Assembly (NCBI RefSeq): GCF_024809855.1
Contig: NZ_JANUEM010000022.1
Location: 1 to 39,534, forward strand
Length of the DNA: 39,534 nt
Source of the DNA: Rheinheimera pacifica
Lineage (GTDB): Bacteria; Pseudomonadota; Gammaproteobacteria; Enterobacterales; Alteromonadaceae
Direction: 5' to 3'
The first letter of the stretch is position 1. Every line of letters begins with the position of its first letter. Under the pieces are notes generated by a model, which searched no databases, was not told the DNA's origin, and saw only the letters and a list, made by a program, of their open reading frames with translations. Position numbers and translations under genes: made by a program. Below, piece by piece: positions 9,811 through 18,288 of the stretch.

Positions 9811-10179
9811 TTACAGTACTTCAGGTGCCAGAGACACGATCTTCATAAACTTATCGCCACGAAGTTCACGTGTAACAGGCCCGAAAATACGAGTGCCGAT
9901 CGGTTCCAGCTTGCTGTTTAACAACACTGCTGCATTGCGATCAAAACGGATTAATGACCCGTCCTGACGGCGTACGCCTTTGCGTGTACGCACCACCACT
10001 GCATTCAGTACATCACCTTTTTTAACCTTACCGCGCGGAATTGCTTCCTTAACAGTAATTTTGATGATGTCACCAATTGCAGCATAACGGCGATGTGAAC
10101 CACCTAAGACCTTAATACACATTACGCTGCGCGCGCCGCTGTTGTCTGCGACTTCCAGCATAGATTGCATCTGGATCAT
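9811..10179 (-). CDS. rplN: 50S ribosomal protein L14
   Basis: L14 lies at the subunit interface and is the docking site of the silencing factor RsfS. The 122-residue product starts [20 protein letters not shown] and ends with the family signature [23 protein letters not shown]. It is the first gene of the spc operon: a terminator, a promoter with an extended -10 and a structured leader fill the 164-nt gap that separates it from rpsQ. Confidence 0.98.
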   Translation of the reverse strand: MIQMQSMLEVADNSGARSVMCIKVLGGSHRRYAAIGDIIKITVKEAIPRGKVKKGDVLNAVVVRTRKGVRRQDGSLIRFDRNAAVLLNSKLEPIGTRIFGPVTRELRGDKFMKIVSLAPEVL

Positions 10180-10204
10180 CTTAGTGCTCCGCTATTCTAC
10201 TAAA

Positions 10205-10220
10205 TAACCCTCACGGGTTA
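10205..10220 (-). promoter_or_regulatory. spc leader hairpin with GTGA tetraloop
   Basis: TAACCC, a GTGA loop (GNRA class) and GGGTTA form a perfect hairpin in the rplN leader, about 25 nt upstream of the start codon. It may affect stability or translation of the spc mRNA. No known ligand is assigned. Confidence 0.5.
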
Positions 10221-10263
10221 CGCTGCTTACGATAAAAACTACCCCCTGACAAGAGGGCGCGTG

Positions 10264-10272
10264 ATTATAACA
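10264..10272 (-). promoter_or_regulatory. spc operon promoter (extended -10)
   Basis: The minus strand reads TGTTATAAT, an extended -10 (TGn) joined to a consensus TATAAT, followed by a GC-rich discriminator (CACGCGCCC). No good -35 is present at 16-18 bp, which fits an extended -10 promoter. It lies downstream of the S10 terminator and upstream of rplN. Confidence 0.75.
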
Positions 10273-10300
10273 GCACTCTTGTTAAAAAGGTAGCGCAAAA

Positions 10301-10329
10301 TAAAAGCGGCCCCCAAAGGAGCCGCTTTT
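10301..10329 (-). terminator. S10 operon terminator
   Basis: AAAAGCGGC and GCCGCTTTT form a 9-bp stem, extended inward by TCC/GGG, and are followed by TTTTA, shortly after the rpsQ stop. It separates the S10 operon from the spc operon, which then has its own promoter. Confidence 0.88.
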
Positions 10330-10343
10330 CACATCTCAACGAA

Positions 10344-10598
10344 TTAAGATGCTGATTCGACTACAGCAACCAGCGTCCAAGACTTAGTCTTAGACAGAGG
10401 ACGGCATTCACGGATAGTGACTACGTCGCCTTCTTTACACTGATTGGTTTCATCATGTACGTGCAGCTTGGTAGTACGCTTGATGAATTTCCCGTAAATT
10501 GGGTGCTTCACCGAACGCTCGATCGCAACAGTAATAGACTTGTCCATTTTGTTGCTGATCACTTTACCTTGCAGTGTACGAGTATTAGTTTCACTCAT
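10344..10598 (-). CDS. rpsQ: 30S ribosomal protein S17
   Basis: S17 binds the 5' domain of 16S rRNA early in assembly. The 84-residue OB-fold protein has [20 protein letters not shown] and the conserved [21 protein letters not shown] C-terminal segment. Its ATG overlaps the TAA of rpmC by one base, so translation is probably coupled. It is the last gene of the S10 operon and is followed by a terminator. Confidence 0.98.
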   Translation of the reverse strand: MSETNTRTLQGKVISNKMDKSITVAIERSVKHPIYGKFIKRTTKLHVHDETNQCKEGDVVTIRECRPLSKTKSWTLVAVVESAS

Positions 10599-10789
10599 TA
10601 CGCACCTGCCTTCTCGGTTAAGATGGTCTTAACGCGCGCGATATCACGACGCACCTGCTTAAATAAATGCGTTTGAGCTAACTGACCGGTAGCTAATTGC
10701 ATGCGCAGGTTGAACTGCTCACGTAATAAACCCAGTAATTCAGTATTTAACTCTTCAACACTTTTCGCTTTTAATTCGCTGGCTTTCAT
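10598..10789 (-). CDS. rpmC: 50S ribosomal protein L29
   Basis: L29 lies at the polypeptide tunnel exit next to L23 and takes part in the docking site of trigger factor and SRP. The 63-residue product starts [19 protein letters not shown] and ends ILTEKAGA, the same length as in E. coli. The ATG at 10789 shares one base with the rplP stop (TGATG), so I chose it over the preceding in-frame GTG. It overlaps rpsQ by one base on the other side. Confidence 0.97.
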   Translation of the reverse strand: MKASELKAKSVEELNTELLGLLREQFNLRMQLATGQLAQTHLFKQVRRDIARVKTILTEKAGA

Positions 10790-11202
10790 CACATTACCGT
10801 CCGCGTTACAAAGGCTGTCTTAAATGGTAGCTTAGCGGAAGCCAGTGCAAATGCATGACGCGCTAACTCTTCAGACACACCGTCCATTTCGTACAGTACT
10901 TTGCCAGGTTTAATCTGACATACCCAGTACTCAACAGAACCTTTACCACTACCCATACGTACTTCCAGCGGCTTAGCAGTGATTGGCTTGTCTGGGAACA
11001 CACGGATCCAGATTTTACCAACACGCTTAACAGCGCGCGTCATAGCACGACGTGCAGATTCAATTTGACGTGAAGTCATTTGACCACGTTCTACAGATTT
11101 CAGTGCATAAGTACCGAAAGATACTTTATCGCCAACCTGGGCTAAACCACGGTTACGACCTTTGTGCACTTTACGAAATTTTGTACGTTTTGGTTGCAAC
11201 AT
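10789..11202 (-). CDS. rplP: 50S ribosomal protein L16
   Basis: L16 is needed to shape the peptidyl transferase centre and A-site. The 137-residue product starts [20 protein letters not shown] and keeps the conserved basic segments [20 protein letters not shown] and [12 protein letters not shown]. Its stop overlaps the rpmC start by one base. It lies 12 nt after rpsC in the S10 operon. Confidence 0.98.
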   Translation of the reverse strand: MLQPKRTKFRKVHKGRNRGLAQVGDKVSFGTYALKSVERGQMTSRQIESARRAMTRAVKRVGKIWIRVFPDKPITAKPLEVRMGSGKGSVEYWVCQIKPGKVLYEMDGVSEELARHAFALASAKLPFKTAFVTRTVM

Positions 11203-11214
11203 CGCTCAATACCC

Positions 11215-11928
11215 CTACTTAGCCTTACGTGCCGGTTTTTTCGGCGCTTTAGGCTGGTTGTTATTGTTGGCGTTGTTGGTGTTGTTGTTCAATGGCAGAG
11301 CTCCTAAGATCTCGCCTTTGAAAATCCACACTTTCACACCAATGATACCGTAAGTAGTCAGTGCTTCTGAGGTATTGTAATCAATGTCAGCACGCAGAGT
11401 GTGAAGTGGCACACGGCCTTCACGGTACCACTCTGAACGAGCGATTTCTGCGCCGCCTAAACGGCCGCTAACTTCAACTTTGATACCCTTGGCACCGATA
11501 CGCATGGCGTTTTGTACCGCGCGCTTCATAGCACGACGGAACATTACGCGACGCTCTAACTGGCTGCTGATTGAGTCAGCAACTAATTTGGCATCCAGCT
11601 CAGGCTTACGGATTTCAGAGATGTTAATCTGCGCAGGTACGCCAGCGATGGCAGCTACTTGCTTGCGGATTTTCTCAACATCTTCACCTTTCTTACCGAT
11701 GATTACGCCTGGACGTGCAGTGTGAATTGTCACACGGATGCTTTTCGCAGGGCGTTCAATATCGATCCGGCTTACTGACGCGGCTTTCAGTTCTTTTGTC
11801 AGGTACTGACGAACTTTAAAGTCACCGTTTAAGAAATCCGGGAAGTCTTTCGTATTCGCGAACCAGGTTGAGCTCCATGGCTTAGTGATACCTAGGCGAA
11901 TACCATTAGGATGTACTTTCTGTCCCAT
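11215..11928 (-). CDS. rpsC: 30S ribosomal protein S3 with Asn-rich C-terminal tail
   Basis: S3 lines the mRNA entry tunnel and has helicase-related contacts. The 237-residue product has the N-terminal [20 protein letters not shown], a KH domain with the [19 protein letters not shown] loop (about 60-105) and a conserved C-terminal domain through [17 protein letters not shown]. The tail after residue 212 is unusual: [20 protein letters not shown] and then a basic end, encoded by a run of AAC/AAT codons that looks like a trinucleotide repeat. E. coli S3 also has a variable basic tail here but without the asparagine run. It lies 9 nt after rplV and 12 nt before rplP. Confidence 0.98.
   Translation of the reverse strand: MGQKVHPNGIRLGITKPWSSTWFANTKDFPDFLNGDFKVRQYLTKELKAASVSRIDIERPAKSIRVTIHTARPGVIIGKKGEDVEKIRKQVAAIAGVPAQINISEIRKPELDAKLVADSISSQLERRVMFRRAMKRAVQNAMRIGAKGIKVEVSGRLGGAEIARSEWYREGRVPLHTLRADIDYNTSEALTTYGIIGVKVWIFKGEILGALPLNNNTNNANNNNQPKAPKKPARKAK
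11256..11293. repeat. imperfect GTT/AAC trinucleotide repeat in rpsC
   Basis: On the plus strand this stretch is mostly GTT or near-GTT triplets, and it encodes the asparagine run in the S3 tail on the minus strand. The triplets are interrupted (GGC, GGT and ATT occur), which makes slippage less likely than in a pure repeat. Confidence 0.8.
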
Positions 11929-11937
11929 TTCTCTCTC

Positions 11938-12270
11938 CTAGTTATCAGCTACAACCACAGTGATGTGGCTGGTACGCTTGACGATACGGTCAGCACGGCC
12001 TTTAGCACGTGGCTTGATGCGCTTCATAGACGGACCTTCATCAACGAAGATGGTCTTAACTTTCAGCGTATCAATATCCGCGCCTTCGTTGTGCTCAGCG
12101 TTGGCAATGGCTGATAAAAGAACCTTTTTAACTAACTCAGCCGCTTTTTTCGGGCTGTAAGTCAGTACGTTCAGCGCCTTATCTACTGACAATCCACGCA
12201 CCTGGTCAGCAACCAGACGGGTTTTTTGTGCAGAAGAACGGGCAAATTTGTGTTTAGCTAATGCTTGCAT
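11938..12270 (-). CDS. rplV: 50S ribosomal protein L22
   Basis: L22 lines the exit tunnel with an extended beta-hairpin. The 110-residue product starts [20 protein letters not shown] and has the loop [20 protein letters not shown] (about 82-101), where erythromycin-resistance changes occur; it looks intact. Two ATG codons are adjacent; the second is used because it gives the E. coli length and better spacing to the AAGGGG upstream. It lies 10 nt after rpsS. Confidence 0.97.
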   Translation of the reverse strand: MQALAKHKFARSSAQKTRLVADQVRGLSVDKALNVLTYSPKKAAELVKKVLLSAIANAEHNEGADIDTLKVKTIFVDEGPSMKRIKPRAKGRADRIVKRTSHITVVVADN

Positions 12271-12280
12271 CATTTACCCC

Positions 12281-12559
12281 TTAGCGCTTCTTGGCCTTTT
12301 TGTCGGCTGCATGACCACGATAGGTACGAGTAGGTGCAAATTCACCTAACTTGTGACCAATCATCTCTTCCGAGACAAACACCGGTACATGTTGACGACC
12401 ATTATGGACAGCGATGGTCAAACCGATCATATCAGGTATGATCATTGAACGACGGCTCCAAGTCTTAATAGGCTTCTTGTCACCGCTTTCCAACGCTTTC
12501 TCTACCTTCTTCAGCAAGTGAAGGTCAATAAATGGACCTTTCTTGAGAGAACGTGGCAT
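12281..12559 (-). CDS. rpsS: 30S ribosomal protein S19
   Basis: S19 is a head protein that pairs with S13 near the tRNA sites. The 92-residue product starts [20 protein letters not shown] and contains [20 protein letters not shown], the family signature. It lies 16 nt after rplB and 10 nt before rplV in the S10 operon. Length matches E. coli. Confidence 0.98.
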   Translation of the reverse strand: MPRSLKKGPFIDLHLLKKVEKALESGDKKPIKTWSRRSMIIPDMIGLTIAVHNGRQHVPVFVSEEMIGHKLGEFAPTRTYRGHAADKKAKKR

Positions 12560-12575
12560 GGCAATTCCTCACAAA

Positions 12576-13400
12576 TTATTTATCACGACGACGTACGATA
12601 AGTTTATCAGTACGCTTGTTTGAACGAGTTTTGTAACCCTTCGTTGGAACGCCCCATGGAGATACAGGGTGACGACCACCAGAAGTTTTACCTTCACCAC
12701 CACCGTGTGGGTGATCAACCGGGTTCATTACTACACCACGTACGGTTGGGCGAACGCCACGCCAGCGCATTGCACCAGCTTTACCGTATTGACGTAACAT
12801 ATGTTCCGCGTTGCCGATCTCACCGATAGTCGCGCGACAATCTGCTAATACTTTGCGTACTTCACCGCTGCGTAAACGCAGAGTTACATACTCACCGTCA
12901 CGAGCCAGGATCTGCACAAATGCGCCAGCAGAACGAGCTAACTGACCACCTTTACCTGGTTTCATTTCGATGTTGTGTACTACCTGACCAACAGGGATAT
13001 TGCGCAGTGGTAAGCTGTTACCGGCTTTGATTGGTGATTCCATACCTGAAACCACTGAATCACCCACCTTCAGGCCTTTAGGGGCCAGAATGTAACGGCG
13101 CTCACCGTCTGCGTATAACACCAGTGCGATGTTAGCAGTACGGTTTGGATCGTACTCTAAACGCTCAACTTTGGCCGGAATGCCATCTTTGTTGCGTTTG
13201 AAGTCAACTAAACGGTAATGCTGCTTGTGACCACCACCGATATGACGGGTAGTGATACGACCGTTGTTGTTACGACCACCAGTTTTTGAATTTTTCTCTA
13301 ACAAAGGGGCATAAGGCTTGCCTTTGTACAGGTCTGGGTTAACCACTTTTAATACGTGGCGACGACCTGGTGACGTAGGTTTACACTTTACAAGTGCCAT
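12576..13400 (-). CDS. rplB: 50S ribosomal protein L2
   Basis: L2 is essential for subunit association and for peptidyl transferase centre structure. The 274-residue product has the [20 protein letters not shown] start, an OB-fold and an SH3-like domain, and the conserved C-terminal [20 protein letters not shown] containing the histidine region implicated in catalysis-related contacts. It lies 16 nt after rplW. Size is as in E. coli. Confidence 0.99.
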   Translation of the reverse strand: MALVKCKPTSPGRRHVLKVVNPDLYKGKPYAPLLEKNSKTGGRNNNGRITTRHIGGGHKQHYRLVDFKRNKDGIPAKVERLEYDPNRTANIALVLYADGERRYILAPKGLKVGDSVVSGMESPIKAGNSLPLRNIPVGQVVHNIEMKPGKGGQLARSAGAFVQILARDGEYVTLRLRSGEVRKVLADCRATIGEIGNAEHMLRQYGKAGAMRWRGVRPTVRGVVMNPVDHPHGGGEGKTSGGRHPVSPWGVPTKGYKTRSNKRTDKLIVRRRDK

Positions 13401-13416
13401 TTCCTAACTCCTCTTC

Positions 13417-13719
13417 TTACTCAGCGCCGCCAACGAAATCGATTTCGCTGCCTTCTTTAAGAGTGACGTAAGCTTTTTTCCAATCGCTACGCTTGCCCAT
13501 ACGCGCACCAGTGCGCTTGGTCTTACCCTTAACGTTAACAGTACGCACACCGACTACTTCTGTTTCGAACAGTTTTTCAACTGCTGCTTTAACATCAGCT
13601 TTAGTCGCAGTAGTGGCTACCTTGAAAACGACTGTATTATGTTTTTCAGCAGACACAGTGCTCTTTTCAGATACGTGTGGTGCTAAAATAACCTTCAGTA
13701 AACGTTCTTCGCGGATCAT
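13417..13719 (-). CDS. rplW: 50S ribosomal protein L23
   Basis: L23 forms the tunnel-exit docking site for trigger factor and SRP together with L29. The 100-residue product starts [20 protein letters not shown] and has the [20 protein letters not shown] segment of the family. Its ATG overlaps the rplD stop by four bases (ATGA), so translation is likely coupled to L4. It lies 16 nt before rplB. Confidence 0.98.
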   Translation of the reverse strand: MIREERLLKVILAPHVSEKSTVSAEKHNTVVFKVATTATKADVKAAVEKLFETEVVGVRTVNVKGKTKRTGARMGKRSDWKKAYVTLKEGSEIDFVGGAE

Positions 13720-14321
13720 GCTAACAGCTCCTCAAGTTGCTTAACTGCAGCAGCAGTCATTAACACTTTGTCGAATGCGATTAAGCTGACCGGGTCGATA
13801 CCGTGTACGTCACGCACATCAACCTTGTACAGGTTACGTGCTGATAAGAACAGGTTCTCATCCACTTCGTTAGTCACGATTAACACGTCTTTTAAGTCCA
13901 TTGATTTTAACTTTGCAGTTAAATCTTTGGTCTTAGGCGAATCAACGGCGAAATTTTCCACCACGATTAAACGCTCTTGACGAACTAATTCAGACAGGAT
14001 GCTTTGGATCGCACCACGATACATTTTACGGTTTACTTTTTGGCTGTGATCTTGTGGCTTAGCCGCAAAAGTTACACCGCCTCCGCGCCAGATTGGGCTG
14101 CGGATAGTACCGGCACGCGCGCGGCCTGTACCTTTTTGACGCCATGGCTTCTTACCACCACCGCGTACTTCAGAACGTGTCAGCTGAGCGCGGGTACCCT
14201 GACGGGCGCCGGCTGCATAAGCTACAACAACCTGATGAACCAAAGCTTCATTAAACTCACGTCCAAAGGTAGCTTCGGAAACTTCAAGAACGCCTTGAGC
14301 GTCTCGTAATGCTAATTCCAT
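13716..14321 (-). CDS. rplD: 50S ribosomal protein L4, S10 operon autorepressor
   Basis: L4 binds 23S rRNA early and sends a loop into the exit tunnel. In gammaproteobacteria it also represses the S10 operon at the leader RNA. The 201-residue product starts [20 protein letters not shown] and has the tunnel loop [18 protein letters not shown] (about 55-72). The ATG at 14321 is chosen over the preceding GTG; GAGGAG is upstream and the length equals E. coli. It lies 18 nt after rplC and overlaps rplW by 4 nt. Confidence 0.98.
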   Translation of the reverse strand: MELALRDAQGVLEVSEATFGREFNEALVHQVVVAYAAGARQGTRAQLTRSEVRGGGKKPWRQKGTGRARAGTIRSPIWRGGGVTFAAKPQDHSQKVNRKMYRGAIQSILSELVRQERLIVVENFAVDSPKTKDLTAKLKSMDLKDVLIVTNEVDENLFLSARNLYKVDVRDVHGIDPVSLIAFDKVLMTAAAVKQLEELLA

Positions 14322-14339
14322 CACTTATCTCCTCAGACG

Positions 14340-14978
14340 TTAGCTTTTAACAGCTGGTTTAACGATCACGTCGCCACCGATAGCGCCAGGGATTGCACCC
14401 TTCACTAACAGCAGGTTACGCTCTGCGTCTACACGAACCACTTCCAGTGACTGCACGGTTACGCGCTCAGCACCTAAGTGACCAGCCATTTTTTTACCCT
14501 TGAATACTTTACCCGGTGATTGGTTCTGACCAATTGAACCTGGGGCACGGTGTGATAAAGAGTTACCGTGAGTAGCATCCTGAGTACGGAAATTCCAGCG
14601 CTTAACAGCACCGGCAAAACCTTTACCTTTTGATGTGCCAGACACATCAACTTTTTTCGCTTCAGCGAAAATTTCAACCGTAATTTCGCTGCCGACAGTG
14701 ATGTCAGCACCTTCGTTATCTGTCAGGCGGAATTCCCACAGACCACGACCAGCGTCCACGCCCACTTTAGCGAAGTGGCCTGCTTCTGGCTTGCTCAAAC
14801 GGCTTGCCTTTACAGTACCAGCAGTCACTTGCAGTGCGCTGTAACCGTCTGTATCTGCAGTTTTAACTGCAGTTACACGGTTTGGTGTCGCTTCGATTAC
14901 GGTTACTGGAATTGAAACGCCGTCTTCAGTGAAGATGCGAGTCATTCCCACTTTACGACCGACTAGACCGATAGCCAT
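14340..14978 (-). CDS. rplC: 50S ribosomal protein L3
   Basis: L3 starts large-subunit assembly and reaches the peptidyl transferase centre with a long loop. The 212-residue product starts [20 protein letters not shown] and has the loop segment [20 protein letters not shown], including the glutamine that PrmB methylates in E. coli. It lies 29 nt after rpsJ and 18 nt before rplD in the S10 operon. Confidence 0.98.
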   Translation of the reverse strand: MAIGLVGRKVGMTRIFTEDGVSIPVTVIEATPNRVTAVKTADTDGYSALQVTAGTVKASRLSKPEAGHFAKVGVDAGRGLWEFRLTDNEGADITVGSEITVEIFAEAKKVDVSGTSKGKGFAGAVKRWNFRTQDATHGNSLSHRAPGSIGQNQSPGKVFKGKKMAGHLGAERVTVQSLEVVRVDAERNLLLVKGAIPGAIGGDVIVKPAVKS

Positions 14979-15007
14979 TTCCTAAACCTCTCTATAAACC
15001 TGTCTGA

Positions 15008-15489
<482 letters not shown>

Positions 15490-15494
15490 CGCGC

Positions 15495-15522
15495 ATTATA
15501 CTGAAAACCACTAATAACGCAA
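15495..15522 (-). promoter_or_regulatory. S10 operon promoter
   Basis: TTGCGT (15517-15522), a 16 bp spacer and TATAAT (15495-15500), followed by a GC-rich discriminator (GCGCGGCC), lie just after the pldA stop. The discriminator is of the type found at growth-controlled promoters. Confidence 0.85.
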
Positions 15523-15541
15523 GCACTGGTTATTAATTGCA

Positions 15542-16402
15542 CTACAAAATATCATTCAACTCAAAACCGATACCAAAGCGGGTAACAGAACGATTGTAGT
15601 CGATCAGGCTTTCGCCATAACCATTAAACAACTCAGCATAAAAGCGGATATGGTTGTTAAAAGGTACTGAATAAGACAAACGCACTGCACCTTTATTTTC
15701 GCTGCGCAAATTGTTACGCACCATCATACGCCAGGTTGCATCGCCTTGCTTATACGCAGCAGACAGTTCAAACCAGCCCATGTATTTAGTGATATCCGGG
15801 TTGTCATCACCTTTAGGGTCTGTTGGCGTTTCTTTTGGGTCTTCTTTAAAACGATAGTACGGCTCGAAGTTAATGAATACATTGCCAATAGAAGTAACCC
15901 AACTGAGCTTTAGCCTGTTCCAGCTGCGGGACTGAGTACCAGAACGACCGTTAGACTGATGCGATAAACTCAGGCTGATGATACGGCTAGCCGCATCCTC
16001 AACATTGGCATAGTGCGGAAACATCAGAATGAGCTCGGGCTCGTAGTTATTTTCGCGAAATGGAGAGGATACCTCGCTGTTATAGGCCTGCCAATATGCC
16101 TGCTGGGTGAAGGCAAAAAACAGATAGCCATTGTCGTTATAAATCTTACTCCACAGTGGTGTCTTTAAGCTAAGCTGAAATTTAGCCTCCAGATTATCTG
16201 ACGGTGCTGACTCACCGTCATTAATCAGAATAGGAGCAATACCATCAACGTAAGTTACCGGCATCAGATAGTTATTGTGATGTGGTATCAACGTAAAAGG
16301 CGCATATGAGTCCCACTGCTCGGCCTTCATTCTTTTATCCAGTGCATCTGTTGCAGATGCAGAAAATGCTAATAAGCCAACTAAACCGAGCAGGTACTTC
16401 AT
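15542..16402 (-). CDS. pldA: outer-membrane phospholipase A (OMPLA)
   Basis: PldA is an outer-membrane beta-barrel that hydrolyses phospholipids that have reached the outer leaflet; in E. coli it needs calcium and dimerises when the membrane is disturbed. The 286-residue product has a signal peptide (about 1-18), the PHHNNYLMPVTY segment near the N-terminus, the catalytic H148-Q-S150-NGRS and SRSWN162R. These match E. coli His142, Ser144 and Asn156 with a constant offset of six. It lies 14 nt after the acyl-CoA dehydrogenase gene with AAGGA before its ATG, so the two probably form an operon. Its stop is only about 20 nt before the S10 -35 box, and I see no clear terminator between them. Confidence 0.95.
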   Translation of the reverse strand: MKYLLGLVGLLAFSASATDALDKRMKAEQWDSYAPFTLIPHHNNYLMPVTYVDGIAPILINDGESAPSDNLEAKFQLSLKTPLWSKIYNDNGYLFFAFTQQAYWQAYNSEVSSPFRENNYEPELILMFPHYANVEDAASRIISLSLSHQSNGRSGTQSRSWNRLKLSWVTSIGNVFINFEPYYRFKEDPKETPTDPKGDDNPDITKYMGWFELSAAYKQGDATWRMMVRNNLRSENKGAVRLSYSVPFNNHIRFYAELFNGYGESLIDYNRSVTRFGIGFELNDIL

Positions 16403-16416
16403 AACAATCCTTAATG

Positions 16417-18156
16417 CTAAAAATGGTCTGTCGCAAACTTATCCATTATCGCTGAATCACACCTTAATACGGCAAGCAATCCTTCAGCCTTGGGCAAGAT
16501 GCGCTCAAAATAATAAGCTGCAGTATATTGTTTTGCCTCTGTAAAGCTTTCGCTATGCGAAGTGTTCTTTAGCGCGGCCAGATTTTTATACCACATATAA
16601 CCGTAAAGAACATATGAAACTAACGTTAAGTAATCACAGGCATTAGTGCTTTGCGCCCGGCTGTCTTGTGCCAGCAGTTCTGCAGTTAAGCTTTGTAATT
16701 GATCAATATAAAGATGCAAAGACTCAGCTGTGTGGATAGGTACGGAAGCCATTTCATCCTTTATCTCTGCAAGAAGCGTAAGCAATACCAAGCCTTGGTC
16801 TGCTGCTACTTTACGCAACATAAAGTCTGCCGCCTGGATACCGTTGGTGCCTTCATAAATCTGGGCAATACGTACATCACGCACCAGTTGCTCCATGCCC
16901 CACTCTTTAACATAACCATGGCCACCAAATATCTGCTGTGCGGTAACACAGGCATCAAAGCCCTGATCTGTCATAAAAGCTTTGGCTATTGGCGTGAGTA
17001 AATTAGCACGTTGTGCCGATGCCGGGCAGTTATCGTACTTAGCCTTGTCTAACAACGATGCAACCCAGGTAGCAAAGGTACGGCCGGCTTCATTCATTGC
17101 TTTAATGTTAAGCAGCATCCGGCGTACATCGGCATGACCAATAATAGGTTCTGCTTTGTTGGCGTCTTTTTCACTGATCCTGCCCTGCAGCCGCTCTTTG
17201 GCATAACTCAGTGCATTCTGATAAGCGCGCTCGGCAGCACCTAAACCCTGGCTACCCATTGATAATCGCTCATAGTTCATCATGGTGAACATACAGGCTA
17301 AACCACGGTGGGACTCACCAATTAAATAACCTTTAGCCTCGTCAAAATTCAGCACGCACGTAGCTGAGCCATTAATGCCCATTTTATGCTCGATTGAACC
17401 GACCGTTACAGTGTTGCGCTCGCCAGGCTCGCCAGCACTATCCGGCAAAAATTTCGGCACCAAAAACAGTGAAATACCACGGCTGCCAGCGGGCGCGTCA
17501 GGTAGTTTAGCGAGTACCAGATGGATAATATTCGAAGTTAAGTCGTGCTCTCCGGCAGTAATAAATATTTTGCTGCCACTTAGCAAATAGCTGCCATCAT
17601 CCGTAGGCTTGGCAGTAGTGCGCATAATGCCAAGATCAGAGCCCGCATGAGATTCGGTTAAGCACATAGTGCCAGACCATTCGCCGCTGTACATTTTTGG
17701 CAAGTACAGTGCTTTGGTGGCATCATCGGCATGCTGTAACAATGCGACACAGGCGCCGGCGGTTAAACCCGGATAAAGCGAAAAAGCAATGTCGGCACTG
17801 CAGAGCATTTCATCAACCATCATGGATAATGCTTTTGGCATGCCCATACCACCGAAATGCGGATCACCACTGAGGCCGGTCCAGCCGCCTTCGGTGAGAC
17901 TCTGGTAAACGGTTTGATAATGCTGCGGCAACGTGACTTTACCATCCTGTAGCTTAGCGCCTTGTCTATCCGCTTCGCCCGATAATGGTGCCAGCTGTTG
18001 TTCACAGATCTTGGCTGCCTCTTCCAAAATAGCTTTTGCAGTATCTGCTTCAATAAGCTCACTGAGCTGACTTTGCTGCTGCCAGTATTTATCTAGCTGC
18101 CAAACGTCGAAGAGGTTAAATAAAATATCATTTAGCGGTGCTTGGTATTGGCTCAT
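16417..18156 (-). CDS. acyl-CoA dehydrogenase, DmdC-like long form
   Basis: This flavoprotein family removes two hydrogens from an acyl-CoA, passing electrons to ETF. The 579-residue product has the FAD-binding CLTESHAGSDLG and KIFITAGEHDL segments (about 165-205), ERLSMGSQGLG, and QIFGGHGYVKEWGMEQLVRD followed by IYEGTNGIQ, whose Glu (about residue 435) is the likely catalytic base. About 130 residues follow, the extra C-terminal domain of the DmdC/long acyl-CoA dehydrogenase group. The substrate cannot be read from sequence: fatty acyl-CoA is likely, methylthiopropanoyl-CoA is possible. The ATG at 18156 lies 8 nt from GAGG; the ATG two codons upstream is only 2 nt from it. A PsrA-like palindrome is upstream and pldA follows. 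Confidence 0.92.
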   Translation of the reverse strand: MSQYQAPLNDILFNLFDVWQLDKYWQQQSQLSELIEADTAKAILEEAAKICEQQLAPLSGEADRQGAKLQDGKVTLPQHYQTVYQSLTEGGWTGLSGDPHFGGMGMPKALSMMVDEMLCSADIAFSLYPGLTAGACVALLQHADDATKALYLPKMYSGEWSGTMCLTESHAGSDLGIMRTTAKPTDDGSYLLSGSKIFITAGEHDLTSNIIHLVLAKLPDAPAGSRGISLFLVPKFLPDSAGEPGERNTVTVGSIEHKMGINGSATCVLNFDEAKGYLIGESHRGLACMFTMMNYERLSMGSQGLGAAERAYQNALSYAKERLQGRISEKDANKAEPIIGHADVRRMLLNIKAMNEAGRTFATWVASLLDKAKYDNCPASAQRANLLTPIAKAFMTDQGFDACVTAQQIFGGHGYVKEWGMEQLVRDVRIAQIYEGTNGIQAADFMLRKVAADQGLVLLTLLAEIKDEMASVPIHTAESLHLYIDQLQSLTAELLAQDSRAQSTNACDYLTLVSYVLYGYMWYKNLAALKNTSHSESFTEAKQYTAAYYFERILPKAEGLLAVLRCDSAIMDKFATDHF

Positions 18157-18190
18157 ACTCATTGCCTCAATAACTGGACGGATGAGTTAG

Positions 18191-18219
18191 AGCATGGCAC
18201 AGCTTGAATATTCAAACAA
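18191..18219 (-). promoter_or_regulatory. possible promoter of the dehydrogenase-pldA pair
   Basis: TTGTTT (18214-18219), a 17 bp spacer and CATGCT (18191-18196) are the best candidate. The -10 is poor. The -35 lies inside the palindrome at 18211-18228, so a bound repressor would block it. Confidence 0.35.
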
Positions 18220-18228
18220 GTGTTTGAA
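18211..18228. promoter_or_regulatory. PsrA-like operator palindrome
   Basis: TTCAAAC, a 4-base spacer (AAGT) and GTTTGAA form a perfect inverted repeat. It fits the consensus [G/C]AAAC(N2-4)GTTT[G/C] known for the fatty-acid-responsive TetR-family regulator PsrA. It lies about 55 bp upstream of an acyl-CoA dehydrogenase gene, a typical target. No psrA gene is in the window. Confidence 0.65.
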
Positions 18229-18254
18229 AGAACCTTGGTATGAATTGCGGGCAA

Positions 18255-18281
18255 TAAAAAAGCCCCTTACGGGGCCTTTTC
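18255..18281 (-). terminator. tufA (str operon) terminator
   Basis: AAAAGGCCCC, a short loop (GTA) and AGGGGCTTTTTT form a strong hairpin with a U tract 13 nt after the tufA stop. It closes the str operon. Confidence 0.92.
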
Positions 18282-18288
18282 ACATCTT

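Noticed and set aside
11256..11293. GTT-rich repeat as a CRISPR or mobile-element trace
   Set aside because: The unit is three bases, in frame with S3 and without spacers; it is a codon repeat.
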